Counted from the first letter of the stretch, positions 52,775-63,966 are shown. The stretch: DNA of 64,000 bases from Paragorgia papillata (GCA_035771165.1 JAWNZC010000106.1:1683501-1747500); one strand, 5' to 3'. Translations and numbers: made by a program. The notes: generated by a model not told the origin, from the sequence alone.

Positions 52775-54037
52775 TTACCTGCCTTTAATTCGGTTTTCCT
52801 TCGACCTTGGGAATTTCTTCTTGGGTGGTTTGCCTGTAGAACGACAGACTTTTTTCCAGTAATTTTCTTTTCCATATGAATAGCAAGTTGCTCCATAAGC
52901 TGGACACGAAGATCTTTCTGTAATATCATGCTCCATACCCCAGTTGCCACACATTCGAGTAGATGGTCCACGAGGCTTACTGAAGGACTTTCGAGCTTGA
53001 CTCAGGGCATCAACTTGAGTAGAACCAGGGGCGCAACTAGAAAATTTCGAGGGCAAGGGTTGAACGTAAAAAAAGGGCAAAGTCGTTCAGTATTCTAAAC
53101 AATTTGGGACTAGAAGCCAAAGCAGAGATTCTAGGGGGGTCCGGGGGCATGGCCCCCCGGAAAATGTTTGAATTTTGGGTCTCTAAAACGGTATTTCCTG
53201 CATTTTGAGGACGCTTTTCTCGTATTTTCGGTTGCGGAAATTTTTATTTTGGTCTCTCATTATTTAAAATTTATCATAATTACATTCAGCCTAGCTGAAG
53301 CCCGCGCCCACTGCTAGGAGCCTCTGAGTCTCACCAGATTTGCGGAGAATTGTATTGCGTACAGATGATTAATTATCTGTTTATCTAATGTCTAACTAGT
53401 ATTAGAGGTCTCACAAAAAGGGCAGGGGTTAAAAAGGGCAGGGGTTGCAACCCCCCCAACCCCCAACCCCCTAGTTGCGTGCCTGAGAACTAATGCCTTT
53501 CATCTGGTTGCTTGTGACCTCGATCTTCGGTTCTGGCGGTGTTTAGCTAGAGCACGGTCCAGAGTGAGAGTGTTATCATATTCTAGAAGCTTTGAATGTG
53601 TACGCTTATAGATAAAAAAACAAAAATAAGAGCGTCAATAATATGCTCGTCTGGATTTGTGAATCGACATTCTTCCACAAGTATTCTAAGCTTTTTGACA
53701 AAAGAATCGACTGTTTCTCCTTGTTCTTGTCTCGCTGTTCGAAGCTTATATCTAGCGAGGCGAAAGTTGCTCTTTGAAGACAAGTAGTTCTGGAAACGTG
53801 TCCAATAGGTGTCGAGTTTCTTACTTTGAACAGATGTGAGAGACCACGTCGAGACCGCTCGATTCCATCATCTCCCGACCAGATGAGTAAATAGTTCACT
53901 TGTTCTTCTTCAGACTAGTCCTTCAAGGGGTCATTAAAGTAAAGCTGACAACTGGCCTTAAATTTCTTGAACGCCTGTGGCGCTTCGGGCGAATGCCAAT
54001 CCATGCTCGGCATTGGCAAATCAGCAAGTTCGGCCAT
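52775..54037 (-). pseudogene. Ty3/gypsy gag with nucleocapsid, split by an hAT element
   Basis: The gag ATG is at 54037 (MAELADLPMPSMDWHSPEAP). An in-frame TAG occurs after about 40 codons, and a frame change follows. 53783-53583 holds RQEQGETVDSFVKKLRILVE plus ECRFTNPDEHIIDALIF, a typical gag capsid segment. After the nested hAT the frame 53025-52775 has two cysteine knuckle remnants (CGNWGMEHDITERSSCPAYG and CYSYGKENYWKKVC) and a basic tail. It is non-functional. Confidence 0.8.
53026..53485. mobile_element. hAT-like MITE, 5 bp duplication AGAAC
   Basis: The 460-base element starts CAGGGGCGCAACTAG and ends CTAGTTGCGTGCCTG. AGAAC flanks it at 53021-53025 and 53486-53490. A GGGGGGTCCGGGGGCATGGC subterminal block is shared with the elements at 11.7 and 58.6 kb. 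Confidence 0.85.
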
Positions 54038-54184
54038 CTTTGATTAATCGAACACGTAGTATTTGCTAAAATTATACAAAATACTTACACCGTCCTGGTG
54101 TTAAACGTCCTAAATCTCGAGTAAACTTTGCCAAGAATCAGGACCCCACACCTGACACCATGTTGTAGTTTTGGATCGATATTT

Positions 54185-54325
54185 ACTACTTATTGACCGA
54201 GCGTGAGGTCTGTACTAGTGAAATATCGGAGCGACGTTTTTCCGTGCAGGAAACGGAGGTCCGATATTTCCCTAGTACAGATCGAACAAGCGAGGTCAAT
54301 AAGTAATTTATTATATGACTACAAG
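54185..54325. repeat. Palindromic MITE
   Basis: TTACTACTTATTGACCGAGC and TCTGTACTAGTGAAATATCGG are mirrored by CCGATATTTCCCTAGTACAG and AAGCGAGGTCAATAAGTAA, with a loop at ACGTTTTTCCGTGCAGG. Related motifs occur at 23.1-23.3 kb. Confidence 0.75.
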
Positions 54326-54974
54326 TGTTGTAAATGTTCTGTGAAAATTTGACAAAGTGTTAGGCTCGTATTCGCCAGCATCTTTCTTGCGAACTAAATC
54401 AAAATGGCACTGTATGTTTTCCCATTTTCAAAGTACTTACGTTTAGCTAGAATCCTGAAATTTCTACCCCAAATAGCATTTTTCAATTGCTTTTGTTTAA
54501 CATATCGCTCAAGGTTGTACGTTACGTAGTTGAATAAAAAACATTTGAAATTCAATTTCTATAATATTTTTGGGAAGTAAATGTTATATTATTACGAACA
54601 TTGCTAGGAACATTTTTAACATTTAAAAAAGTTTCAAATAACATGGAAACTTAAACTATACATCAATTGAATGCTTAACACAATTTCTAACAACATACCT
54701 GCACGATATATTTCAACAATGAGTATAGTTCTGACATTATTATCCTTCTTGTTGCATGTATACTGACATGACTTTCATTTTGTTTATAAAATTCTTTCAC
54801 CGGTCTGGAACGGCAGATTCCAGACCGCTCAGGAACCAATCAAATTGCTGGATTTCGCGTTCCAGACCGCTCGCGGAAATATATATAAGACCTAGATTCT
54901 CAACAAAGCTACTTACTAATCAAAGGTCTCAATGAGACGACTCACGGATACGCAAGCAAGCACAGCTAAAACCA
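54326..54974. other. AT-rich spacer, no gene seen
   Basis: This includes an inverted GGTCTGGAACGGCAGATTCC / GGAATTTCGCGTTCCAGACC-like pair around 54800-54870, possibly a small decayed foldback. Nothing coding was recognised. Confidence 0.4.
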
Positions 54975-55862
54975 CTAGAAAATGCATTTGTTTGACAATG
55001 TAAAGAAATAGTGTAGTTCGAACCGTGAGTGTTTTTTTTTGCCCAATACACTTACAGTTGAGACATAACGAAATTCATTCAAATGACTTAGATGTATAAT
55101 TTGGGGTATTTTTTTATGATATTGAGGATGAACAACAGTTGTCTCATTGAAATTGACAGCTGACTCAGTAATAGTAATTATACAATTCAAAGCATCAGCA
55201 ACTGCCTGTGCCATAAGAGCATCACACCAAGTGCCTTGAGCTGACATCCTTAATATAGTTTGCCCAAGACTTATCAGTAACACTGTCAATAAACTGGATG
55301 AGCTTGAATATAATCAACACCTGCTTTCCTTACATTTAGATGATAATTAGGATTGTGATATAATTGGTGAGAAACAGCTTTAAAAAAGCAATCACCATTG
55401 CCACCAACATCAAGAGGCTTCAGATTTTTCAAAAGGAGCCTAGCTTCCAATGTTGACATAGGAAAGTCTCTTTTTGATTTTAGTAAAGTTTACTTGTGAA
55501 ATCATGTACAGGTTTTGTTTTAGAGGTTATGTTTGGAATGAGCTCTTGGGAAACATCTTGCACTACATCAAAATGCACGTTATTATTATTCTGAATGTAA
55601 ATCGCATGGTTATCAATGGGTAATGGCTCATTTAACATAGTTCTGGAAAATTTTGGCTACTTGTCATTATTACCAAATTTTGTATATACATAAATGTCTG
55701 TGCAAAATATAAAGAAGCTGCAGTTAATATTTCAATATCAGTTCCCCATACACCAACATTCTTCATTTTAGATGCTGTTAAATAATTATCTACAGAAGTA
55801 CCAATGTGTGGTAATGAAATGAAGCATGAACAAATGTTTGCAATAGAACGAATGATCGACAA
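54975..55862 (-). pseudogene. OTU-like cysteine protease domain gene fragment
   Basis: On the minus strand about 55460-55300 reads LDVGGNGDCFFKAVSHQLYH and NPNYHLNVRKAGVDYI. This is the OTU deubiquitinase active-site block, with the catalytic cysteine in GDCFF. After frame breaks, 55289-54975 supplies GTWCDALMAQAVADALN and a HLNEFRYVSTVS segment holding the expected histidine near the end. A second OTU-like fragment (VGVWGTDIEILTAASLYFAQ) occurs upstream at 55862-55632. OTU domains remove ubiquitin, and in invertebrate genomes they are often carried by transposon-linked genes. Several shifts and stops show decay. Confidence 0.7.
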
Positions 55863-56383
55863 CAGACTCGTGTAAACCGCAGAAACGGTGAAACAACAAG
55901 TGAACTACGAGTTCATCATGAAACAAACGGTTAAACTGCAGAAACAGTAAACATCAATACACTGATGGAGCTAGTAATATGCTATTAAACGGCAAAAACA
56001 CATGAAAAGAAATCAACAAACTCACCTCCTAGCTTTCGAAGTACTGTAGTAGATAGAAGTAGATACCGCAGGCGGACTAAACCGGTTTATCTGGTTTTAG
56101 AACAGAGCGCGCAAAGCAGGCTGGAGGATTATATGCAAAAGTCGAGTGATAGCATATACTCCCAATACTCCTACGGAGTATCCGTGAGTCAAAAAGGCGT
56201 TCTTTAATGACAACATGTGAGCACTTACACAAATTATTTATAGTCTACTAAATGTGACCGCTGGTCAACCGGAACTAGAATAGTTATTGCTCAATATACA
56301 AGATTGTTATTACAATATATTATTAAGTATTATAATGTGACAGATCACAACAATCTCTTTTTTTCTCTTTATATTTTATATAG
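55863..56383. other. Intron; second copy of the 47.8 kb repeat
   Basis: 56190-56365 matches 47755-47879 joined to 48563-48595 without the CCTCCGCC insert. It runs up to the acceptor TTTTATATAG of the next exon. Confidence 0.6.
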
Positions 56384-56580
56384 TTGACACATATCTGAAT
56401 TATTTTGGTATCATGCAGTTTACCGGTCTCCTCTTTTCCCCAATCGTTGGTGTCATCATGGCCTGGAGACCAGCAGGCAAGCAAAACAAAACATTTGGTT
56501 ATATTGTAGCGATTGTTCTGACCAACTCATTGGACACGTTGTTGAACGTTACTGTCCTTGTTCCAGTCCTCCAACTTCAG
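56384..56580 (+). CDS. SLC43-family transporter, internal exon (two helices)
   Basis: The 197-base exon starts with two bases after acceptor TTTTATATAG and ends in phase 0 before donor GTAAGC. After completing a valine codon it reads DTYLNYFGIMQFTGLLFSPI, VGVIMAWRPAGKQNKTFGYI and VAIVLTNSLDTLLNVTVLVP ending VLQLQ. The Y-x-N-x-F-x-x-x-Q-F-x-G-x-L-x-x-P pattern followed by a short basic loop and a helix ending P-x-L-x-L-Q matches the C-terminal half of SLC43 transporters. Confidence 0.9.
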
Positions 56581-57190
56581 GTAAGCTCAGCCCTGTATGA
56601 TCTCCCAAACACTGCTCGCTAAACTCCGATCTTATAATTTTGATTTACGCCTTACAATGTTATCGGAAAACGAGCACTTGATTATACGAGTGTTGGGCAT
56701 AACCTCTTAAACTCATTGAGAATGCTCATGAATCGGCACATTTAAACATGTGTAAACTACATTCGTTGTGTTTGTCGTAATATAAAAACTTGTCTGCCAA
56801 GACTCATGTTAAAATAATTGTGATGTCAATTAACTAGCGTTTGGAATGACAATTGGATAGGCTAGCAAAACATCCTGCTTATAATTGGTCATATCTTGCG
56901 TTTCTTACTTTGTCCTAACACGGTAAAGGAAAAGGGGTTTAATTGAGGGGGTCCGAGTTGTGATCGGTTTGTGTGCTACGCGAATGATGGATGTAATAAA
57001 CTCATTAATAATTCATGAGAATCTTACTTAATCAGACAGCTCCATTATGTCATGTGAATGAGCTTTGATATACACCGGTGAAATACTGCATCAAACATGC
57101 ATTAGCGTATATTTATCAAACACTAGTGTTCTATTTAAGTTAATTTAATAACAGCACTTTGTAGTAGCCACAAGCCAGCCAAATACAAGA
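56581..57190. other. Intron, nothing recognised
   Basis: AT-rich intronic sequence with no repeat or exon that I can name. Confidence 0.45.
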
Positions 57191-58320
57191 TACATACTAA
57201 ATTTCGAGAGTCGCAATCCCCGGTTGGGTATCTCGGGCCGGCAATCATTACCAGACCAGTCTGGTGCTGGCACACGAAGCGCGATCCTACTCACTTAGGT
57301 AATAGTGGTGTTCCTGCGCGACCGAGAAACTCCTCTCAGTCCAGGGGATTACGATTCACACTACTAGCCTAGTGGAGAAAAAAAAATTAATGGTACAGGT
57401 ACTTACCCATGATGTGTCTGAACAAACCTTAACCTATAGAAAAGACGTGGGAGACTTTAGCAGCAAACACTGTACCATACTGCAAAGTTAAAGCATAACA
57501 CTGGATCCAAATACAATGTAGATCACCTGGGCAGCAAGACCGAGAGAGCTCAAGTGATGCTGTCTATAAGTTATAACAACAACATTAGATTGATGAAGAA
57601 CGTATAGTACAGTTAGCTCTAAGTTATGATAGCAACATAAACTGATACAGAACAATTTGCTAACAAATTAATGTATCACCTGGCATGCCAGGGAGAGCAA
57701 GACTCACGGCGTCTGTGCTCACAGCTTACTCCTTCTACAGAGTGGATGGAGCAACAACGGTGAGCAACCGTTGGCAAACCGGGAGAGCCCTCTCCCGGCG
57801 CTAGCAAGAAAAGGTTCAACGCAGTGAACCTTGCTGAATAGCAGAGGCGCATCCGGTGAAGTAAGTGGGAGTCTTGTAGAGGCCGCACAGCCATAATAAA
57901 ACATAAATTAAAGGCGCTGTTGCCAGCTCCTGAGACGAAGGGGTGTGACGGTGGCTGAAACTTCGGAAAAGGCCCGGCCATGGCAGCTAAGGAGGACAAG
58001 ACCATTGAGATGGGATCACGCGATGAAGGAAGTTGAGATGGGCCTTGAAACCAAGTCAAACCACTGAGAGACTGCAGTATAGAGGCCTTAGCACCGTAGG
58101 GGCCTGGTGACAAAAGGCGAATGGCGAACCAACTGTCGGTAAAATGGCGCCAAAATTCGTTTGTATTGAAGATGGAGCCCGAGGTGAAGAAAACGGTGTT
58201 GACGAAGCTGGTCGAGGACCTAACTGTAGCCCAGACACTGTAGGTTGAGCCCTGGACGGCTGCCGGACAGAATGTGAGGCGACCCTATGCAAATTACATC
58301 GTGTCTATTAAAGCATCACG
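57191..58320. repeat. GC-rich unclassified repeat-like region
   Basis: A GC-rich island in an AT-rich intron, starting near CCCCGGTTGGGTATCTCGGG. On the minus strand a 145-codon frame (57676-58113) is proline- and serine-rich but has no recognisable domain. It could be an internal part of an unidentified retroelement. No boundaries were found. Confidence 0.3.
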
Positions 58321-58580
58321 GGAAGATAACATAGGCTGGGACTGTTTTTTTCATGTTTTTAGTTCATTATTTTTTGACACTACGTTTAGGATTATTGTGA
58401 AGGATAATCGATAAGCGTATTTTATCTTATAGAATACCTAAACATTAAAAAATCAGAAATGTTATGTTTACTACGGCTGCTTCAGCCTCATGCTATAAAT
58501 TAACTGCGTTTTATCCCGACTCAGATTGTATGCGCAGTCGAAACTCCGATTTCGACTATTAAAGATACGAGCCGTTTAAT

Positions 58581-59754
58581 CAGGGGCGGATCCAGTTTCA
58601 AATTTGGGACGACACCAAACTAGGGGGGTCCGGGGGTATGCCCCCCAGAAAATTTTGAAATCTGAACCCCCGGAAACGCCATTTCCTGCATTCTGAGCAA
58701 GTTTTTACCTAAATTTTAAAGCAAGCCAGACGCAAATTTCTTACAGAATAACGAGTGAAACACGGCAAAAATGACGACACATTTCGCAATCTTACAATAC
58801 ATATTATACATTACACTCGATCCATCATCCATGTAAATAATAATGAAACATAACAGCAAGTCATGCAATTTAAACCAAACACAAAGAGGCAATACAATTG
58901 CATATATTTTGGAATTAGCATATGGTACTCGTTTAAATATATTAAATATTCATGCGCTTTACCTCGCTGGATAATAATAATTCACGCAGCGCGATTGCTG
59001 GCTTTGCGGGAATTGCAGCTTTGAAAAATGGCACAAAGCAACTCGAACATCTGGTTCTCCATATTTCCTTTATAATTCTTCCTGAAGATACTGTTCGCAC
59101 TCGTGTCAACGAGCGACCAGCTCGTCCTTCTTTTCCTCCGAAGAGTAACTTCCATCAAGTACGTTCAACAGCTGTTGTAAACGCGTTGGTGGAAGCCATT
59201 TTGCAAGGACTGACAAGACCGCATTCAGCGCACTACTTAACATCACTCAATGGGTAATTTCTACTGAGACGCATTACGTAATCTCTTGCAAACTGTTTCA
59301 TAAGCCTGTGTTTTGATTGGTTAGGCCTCCAGTTAATTGGCCCAACTGTTTCAAAAATGCTAAATATAGCCCATTTTGCAGTCTGTATACGTCACAACTG
59401 TTGCAAAAACTTAGAACTGATGCACCTTCAGGGTGATCCGACTCAGTGATTGCTGAAAAGAGGGCATTAAGCAGGCGCGCGCTGCCGCAAGGAGGCTGAG
59501 GCGCAGGAATTTTTGCGGGTTAATGCATACAATCGCGATGAGCAAGCATGAATTATTTGCGCTCACATCCAAAGCAAACGAACTTCTATGTATCTTGAAT
59601 TCTTCCGAAGATATTAAAAATCAATTTGTTCCAAAAATAGATGTCAGTTGAAATTTGATGTAATTAAGATATTAAAGAAACTAATATTTTATTATTATTT
59701 GGAAAATTTGATTGTTGCATTTGAAACAGTTGCAACAGTCTGGATCCGCCCCTG
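58581..59754. mobile_element. hAT-like non-autonomous element
   Basis: The 1,174-base element has perfect 15-base inverted ends, CAGGGGCGGATCCAG and CTGGATCCGCCCCTG. It has the same subterminal GGGGGGTCCGGGGG block as the elements at 11.7 and 53.0 kb. Flanks TTAAT and CGGCA differ, so no duplication is visible. A 101-codon frame at 58952-59257 has no assignable domain. Confidence 0.75.
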
Positions 59755-60646
59755 CGGCAGAAACTTGCCAACAATGCTGAGCCCAGGGCACAGGAGGCTT
59801 TGAAACAGTGCACAGCTAGTTTTAATATTATTTATTGCATAAATCCCATAAGCAAAAAGCACTCTACGATTGCAGGTTATGTTTACTAACTTCCACAACG
59901 CTGGTTGATTGGGGTATTACCTCCGCCAAGAGATTATGTTTCCACCCCTGTTGATTTGTTTGTTTGTTTGTTTGTTTGTTTGTTTGGCTATCGCCTCGTT
60001 TTTCAACACACTTCTCGGTGTTTTCAAATCAAATAATAAACGGCTTCTCGTGTAGAAGTAATAATTTACTTCTCAGACAAATCTGTATCGACCTAAAAGT
60101 TGCCCTGCGAGCACTGGTCTCTATATACAACTGGATTGCTCATTCTTTATGGCCAGCAGTAAACATTTTGAAGCCACAGGCGGCCATATTGGTACTCCAG
60201 GTCCAGGGTACCTTGCGGGCTTAAGAGTAGTAAGAGTTTACCGGGGAATGGTCGGAAAAGCCGTAAAAAAAATTCTCACATGGCAATTTACTGCAAGAAA
60301 ATACAGTCCGAAATTGTCAGCTACATACTTCAAGGCTTTGTAAAGACTTATGTTTATACCAAAGGTATATAGATAGTTTTGTAATGAAGTTATTGACTGA
60401 TTTCATTGGTTTTTACGAGTTTTGTGATATAGGCAAGTTTATCGATTCACGGGCAGAGTAAAAAAGCTACTTCTAAACCTTTTACAGTGTTCTTTGTTTG
60501 ATACCAATGGCAGAAATATTTTTAATGTGGCTTTTTTGTTTCTTTTCCTGCTACGAAAACATACAATTTTGATGGATGAGCAATCCAGTTATATAGAGAT
60601 CAGTGACTGCGACCTCGTTACCATATGATCTTTTCATCTTTATCAG
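59755..60646. other. Intron with a CCTCCGCC-type repeat
   Basis: 59918-60000 (TTACCTCCGCCAAGAGATTA, then six TTTG units) is related to the 47.88 kb element. The rest has no recognised feature. It ends in acceptor TTTATCAG. Confidence 0.5.
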
Positions 60647-60720
60647 GTGCTTTCGTTTATTGTACAAGTTGTTTTCAGGGCCTTTCTATATTCCACCTAT
60701 GCGGCGTTTGCTTTACATAG
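60647..60720 (+). CDS. SLC43-family transporter, short internal exon with GC donor
   Basis: The 74-base exon follows acceptor CTTTATCAG and reads VLSFIVQVVFRAFLYSTYAA plus FALH, leaving AG. This corresponds to the conserved helix with F-x-L-Q-x-x-x-R-x-F-L-Y that precedes the F-P-x-x-H-F/Y-G-K-L-Y-G motif. The intron begins GCAAGT, a GC-type donor. The two spare bases join the G at 63843 to make an arginine codon, and the next residues are FPHEHYGKLYG, so the phase is confirmed. Confidence 0.88.
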
Positions 60721-60759
60721 GCAAGTATTTTAATAATTATTTTTTACAGAAAGAAAAAA

Positions 60760-60885
60760 GGGGAAAGAGATGAGATGAGATGAGAGGAATGGGATGATGA
60801 AATGAGATAAGTTGAGATGAGATTGGATGAGATGGGACGGGATGAAATGGGTTGGGATAAGATAATACGGGATGGGATGACACAG
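60760..60885. repeat. GATGA/GGGAT purine-rich repeat
   Basis: Imperfect repeats of GAGATGAGATGAGAGGAATG and GGATGGGAT type, similar to the larger array at 62.7-63.2 kb. Confidence 0.8.
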
Positions 60886-61676
60886 TTATCTATTTCAGCG
60901 ACAAAAGTCTTTCTACTATTGAAGAAAAATTAAGGTATGACATGGAGTCCATTATATAGAGAATGGTGCTTCGAGAATGAACTCATCTTGAATCTCAACC
61001 AAGAGAAAACTGAAGTAATGCTTTTTGGAACTAGTAAAACCTATCTAAGCAGCAAAATTCTTTGAATATAATGTATGGTTATGAGAAGATCGAAACTAAA
61101 GCAACTTACAGGTACCTCGGAATTGAAATTGACACATCTCTAAATCGGAATCGGAATTTTGGTCGAACGTACAAGAAAGCTATGGGACGTCTCCGAATAC
61201 TGACCAAAATCAGGCAATACCTCAATGTACCTTCAGCAAAAACCATTTACCAAGCTATGATTGTGCCAATCCTTACATATGGTGGGTTAACAAATCTTAA
61301 TCTCACAGTAACACAAGGTGAAAAGTTAATCCGTTTTCATGATAGAGCAATATCCATCATCAGTTCTTCCGATCATCGTGATTTAAAGATACCTCAAATT
61401 GAAAATGTAATTAAGAGAAGAGCTTGCGTATTAGTTAAAAAGTCCTCGGTCGGAAATGTATGTAAGAATTTTGAAAATTGTTTTCAGATAAATGCGCATA
61501 ATTATGGTACAAGGAATGCTTCATGTTTGATTCAACTACCCAAAATCCGCACAGAATATGCCAGAAATTCTTTCTATTACATGGGAGCTAAACTTTTCAA
61601 TGACCTTCCTTTGGGTATTCGAAAGATTGACAACTTGAACGAATTTGTACACTCTGTGAAACTGTATTTCAATTAA
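60886..61676 (+). pseudogene. Non-LTR retrotransposon reverse transcriptase, C-terminal fragment
   Basis: From about 60890 the text matches the region just after the LINE catalytic motif (IEEKLRYDMES, then WCFENELILNLNQEKTEVML in disrupted frames). From 61062 it is open as KATYRYLGIEIDTSLNRNRN, YLNVPSAKTIYQAMIVPILT and the C-terminal YYMGAKLFNDLPLGIR to a stop at 61674-61676. A (TATATC)n tail lies at about 61790-61820. It is 5-prime truncated and dead. It is a third LINE type, different from those at 4.2 and 8.4 kb. Confidence 0.8.
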
Positions 61677-62185
61677 TAGATTGTATAAATATTAATAGTA
61701 TTCATATTTATTACTTATGTATTTATTCGCTCAGGCACACATTGATAACAGTGAATTTGTACTGAAGTGTTATATCCTGGATAAAAATTAGTTATATCTA
61801 TATCTATATCTATATCAAAGATAACGTGAGATGTGATAAGATATGATGAGATGAGCTGAGCTGAGCTGAGATATTTAATGATATTTCTACAGGATACCCA
61901 TCTCACCGAAGTGTTTTCCAGTGGGGTCCTGTTACATATTAAAATACAATACAACAATAACATAACATATATAAAAATTTCAACTAAATTTAAACAATAT
62001 AATAAATTGACGGCAGGTTAGTCGGTTCGTTCGTTGGTCGGTCGATCAGTCAGTCGTGGTTAATTAGTCAGTTATTGATAGATTTGTGTATTAAGTACTC
62101 TTTTAAATCTTAGTAGCGAGTCCGTAGTTTTCGTTTTATTGACTAAGTTGTTGAAGTCTTTTGAAGCATGGTAAATGATACCTTG
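61677..62185. other. LINE tail and spacer
   Basis: This holds the LINE 3-prime tail, a (GAGCT)n-like stretch at about 61850-61875 and a GGTCGGTCG run near 62035. No gene is seen. Confidence 0.45.
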
Positions 62186-62471
62186 CGAGCAGAGCCTTCT
62201 TTTCCTGATTTCTTCGCTGAGAGAGAGGAAGAAAAGTAGGTTCTGCTGTATTCGTGTTTGGCTTCGTCCAAGATTTAGGACGAAGTAACCCGTTTAAGAC
62301 CCGTTTAACCGGTTCTCGTTTTGTTTTCTGCTCTGATTTGGACTGGGTTCGAGATTGTAACCAAGCAACTGACATGCATGCGCAATGGAAACCAGTCACG
62401 AATACAGCAGAGCCTACTTTTCTTCCTCTCTCTCAGCGAAGAAATAAGGAAAAGAAGGCTCTGCTCGCAGG
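62186..62471. repeat. Foldback MITE with about 86 bp arms
   Basis: GCGAGCAGAGCCTTCTTTTC through CTCTGCTGTATTCGTG-like sequence at 62186-62255 is mirrored by CGAATACAGCAGAGCCTACT through AAGAAGGCTCTGCTCGC at 62399-62471. Both arms carry CTTCGCTGAGAGAGAGGAAG or its complement. About 140 bases lie between them. Confidence 0.85.
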
Positions 62472-62582
62472 GTCCCCCAATTTGTGTTGGCTTTTGGTAG
62501 ATGTAAGTTGTTGCTTGTAGTTGTGTTGTATGTATGAAAGTTGCTGTTTGTGTTTAAGTCGTAATCTATGAGATGAGATGAT

Positions 62583-62706
62583 TTCGAGTGCAGAATATAT
62601 ACATTATAAGACCAAACCGGGATCAGTTGCAAAAAATGCAACATCAAGGCTTTCCAGCTAGGAATTGAACCAGCGGCCCTGCAATGCCAGTGATGGGCTA
62701 GATGCA
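62583..62706 (-). mobile_element. tRNA-derived SINE copy, truncated
   Basis: This matches the 3.2 kb family (TTCGAGTGCAGAATATATAC, ACCAGTTGC-like text, AGGAATTGAACC), but the tRNA-like head is degraded after the B-box. Confidence 0.7.
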
Positions 62707-62709
62707 TGA

Positions 62710-63245
62710 GTTTGGATGGGATGGGATGGGATGGGATTGGATGGAATCGGATGAGATGAAATGTGTTGAGATTAGATGAGATGAGATGAGATGAGATGAG
62801 ATGAGAAGAGATGATGAGATGAGATGATGAGATGAGATGATGAGATGAGATGATGAGATGAGATGATGAGATGAGATGATGAGATGAGATGATGAGATGA
62901 TGATATGATGAGATGATATGATGAGATGAGATGATGAGATGAGATGATGAGATGAGATAAGATGGGATTAGATGATATGAGATGAGAAGAGATGATGAGA
63001 TGAGACGAGATGGGATTAGATGAGAAGAGATGGGATGAGATGATGAGATGAGATGATGAGATGAGATGATGAGATGAGATAAGATGGGATTAGATGATAT
63101 GAGATGAGAAGAGATGATGAGATGAGAAGAGATGATGAGATGAGATGGGGTTAGATAAGATGAGATGAGACGAGATGGGATTAGATGAGAAGAGATGATG
63201 AAATGAGATGAGATGGGATTAGATGAGATGCGGTGGGATGAGAGA
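62710..63245. repeat. (GAGAT)/(GATGAGAT) satellite-like array
   Basis: Irregular tandem purine-rich repeats of GAGATGAGATGATGAGATGA type run over more than 500 bases. The long minus-strand frame across it (SSHLISSH) is an artefact. Confidence 0.95.
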
Positions 63246-63288
63246 GTAGACTGCAAGTAGTAATTTAACATGGAATTTTTATATGAAG

Positions 63289-63289
63289 A

Positions 63290-63355
<66 letters not shown>
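63289..63355. repeat. (TA)n microsatellite and adjacent hairpin
   Basis: A pure TA run is followed at 63362-63460 by an inverted pair, ACAGAATGAGTGGCCGTTCT with TGTATCGGG, against CCCGATACAGAACGGACACG with AATTCTGT. This looks like the end of a foldback element. Confidence 0.9.
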
Positions 63356-63359
<4 letters not shown>

Positions 63360-63469
63360 TATTTACAGAATGAGTGGCCGTTCTGTATCGGGGTATACAG
63401 ACACGAGGCGAAGCCGAGTGCCTGTATCCCGATACAGAACGGACACGAATTCTGTAAATGACTTCTAAA

Positions 63470-63842
63470 ACGATCCGATTTGGTTAGTTCATTGGCGTAG
63501 TAATTTTTCTAAAAAAACGTTGTCTAAGTCGAGAAAATCAAAGCTAAAACTTATGTAAATCAAGAGGAATCTGTATCACGTATACAGACACTCATTAAAC
63601 ATGGATTTTCTTTGTGTTTTCCTCATGAATTATTAATGAGTTTTAGAAATATATATATATATACTCTTCATATATTCACCGATGCTTTCCCACATGCGGT
63701 TGTCACCGACGATCGCATGTGTATAAGTAATTGGTGAAATTCATTCAGATTATTCCAAGCTACACTGATGAGCTGTTGTACGCGAAACACCGTGTCTGTA
63801 GATTGAACTATATATATATATATATAACTTTAAATGTTTTAG
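63470..63842. other. Intron with the 18.0 kb dispersed repeat
   Basis: 63470-63645 matches about 18010-18210, including CTTTGTGTTTTCCTCATGAA. Short TA runs follow at 63650 and 63811. The intron ends with acceptor ATGTTTTAG. Confidence 0.6.
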
Positions 63843-63966
63843 GTTTCCACACGAACATTATGGCAAACTGTATGGGACAGGTCATTGTATCGCCGCCGTT
63901 ATCGCTTTATTGCAGTTCTATCTCTTTGTAATTGTAGAGTCTACGCTCAAAGGAAACCCATTCTGG
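63843..63966 (+). CDS. SLC43-family transporter, exon near the C-terminus
   Basis: The 124-base exon supplies one base to an arginine codon, then FPHEHYGKLYGTGHCIAAVI and ALLQFYLFVIVESTLKGNPF with a final W, ending in phase 0 before donor GTAAGT. F-P-x-x-H-Y/F-G-K-L-Y-G followed by a helix with A-x-x-x-L-L-Q is one of the most diagnostic SLC43 segments. The last helices and stop codon must lie beyond the right edge. Confidence 0.93.

Larger units (their letters stand above)
50761..54165 (-). mobile_element. Ty3/gypsy-type LTR retrotransposon, internally deleted
   Basis: On the minus strand a primer-binding-like site, TGGTGTCAGGTGTGGGGT (54160-54143), follows what would be the LTR end (ACA). 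Then come gag, zinc knuckles, aspartic protease, reverse transcriptase and integrase. RNase H and half of the reverse transcriptase are missing. An hAT element is nested at 53026-53485. No complete LTR pair was found. Confidence 0.85.

Noticed and set aside
57676..58113. 145-codon proline/serine-rich frame on the minus strand
   Set aside because: It lies in a GC-rich island where stop codons are rare by composition, and no domain could be named.
62414..63271. 285-codon minus-strand frame rich in S, H, I and L
   Set aside because: It is an artefact of the GAGAT/GATGA purine array.
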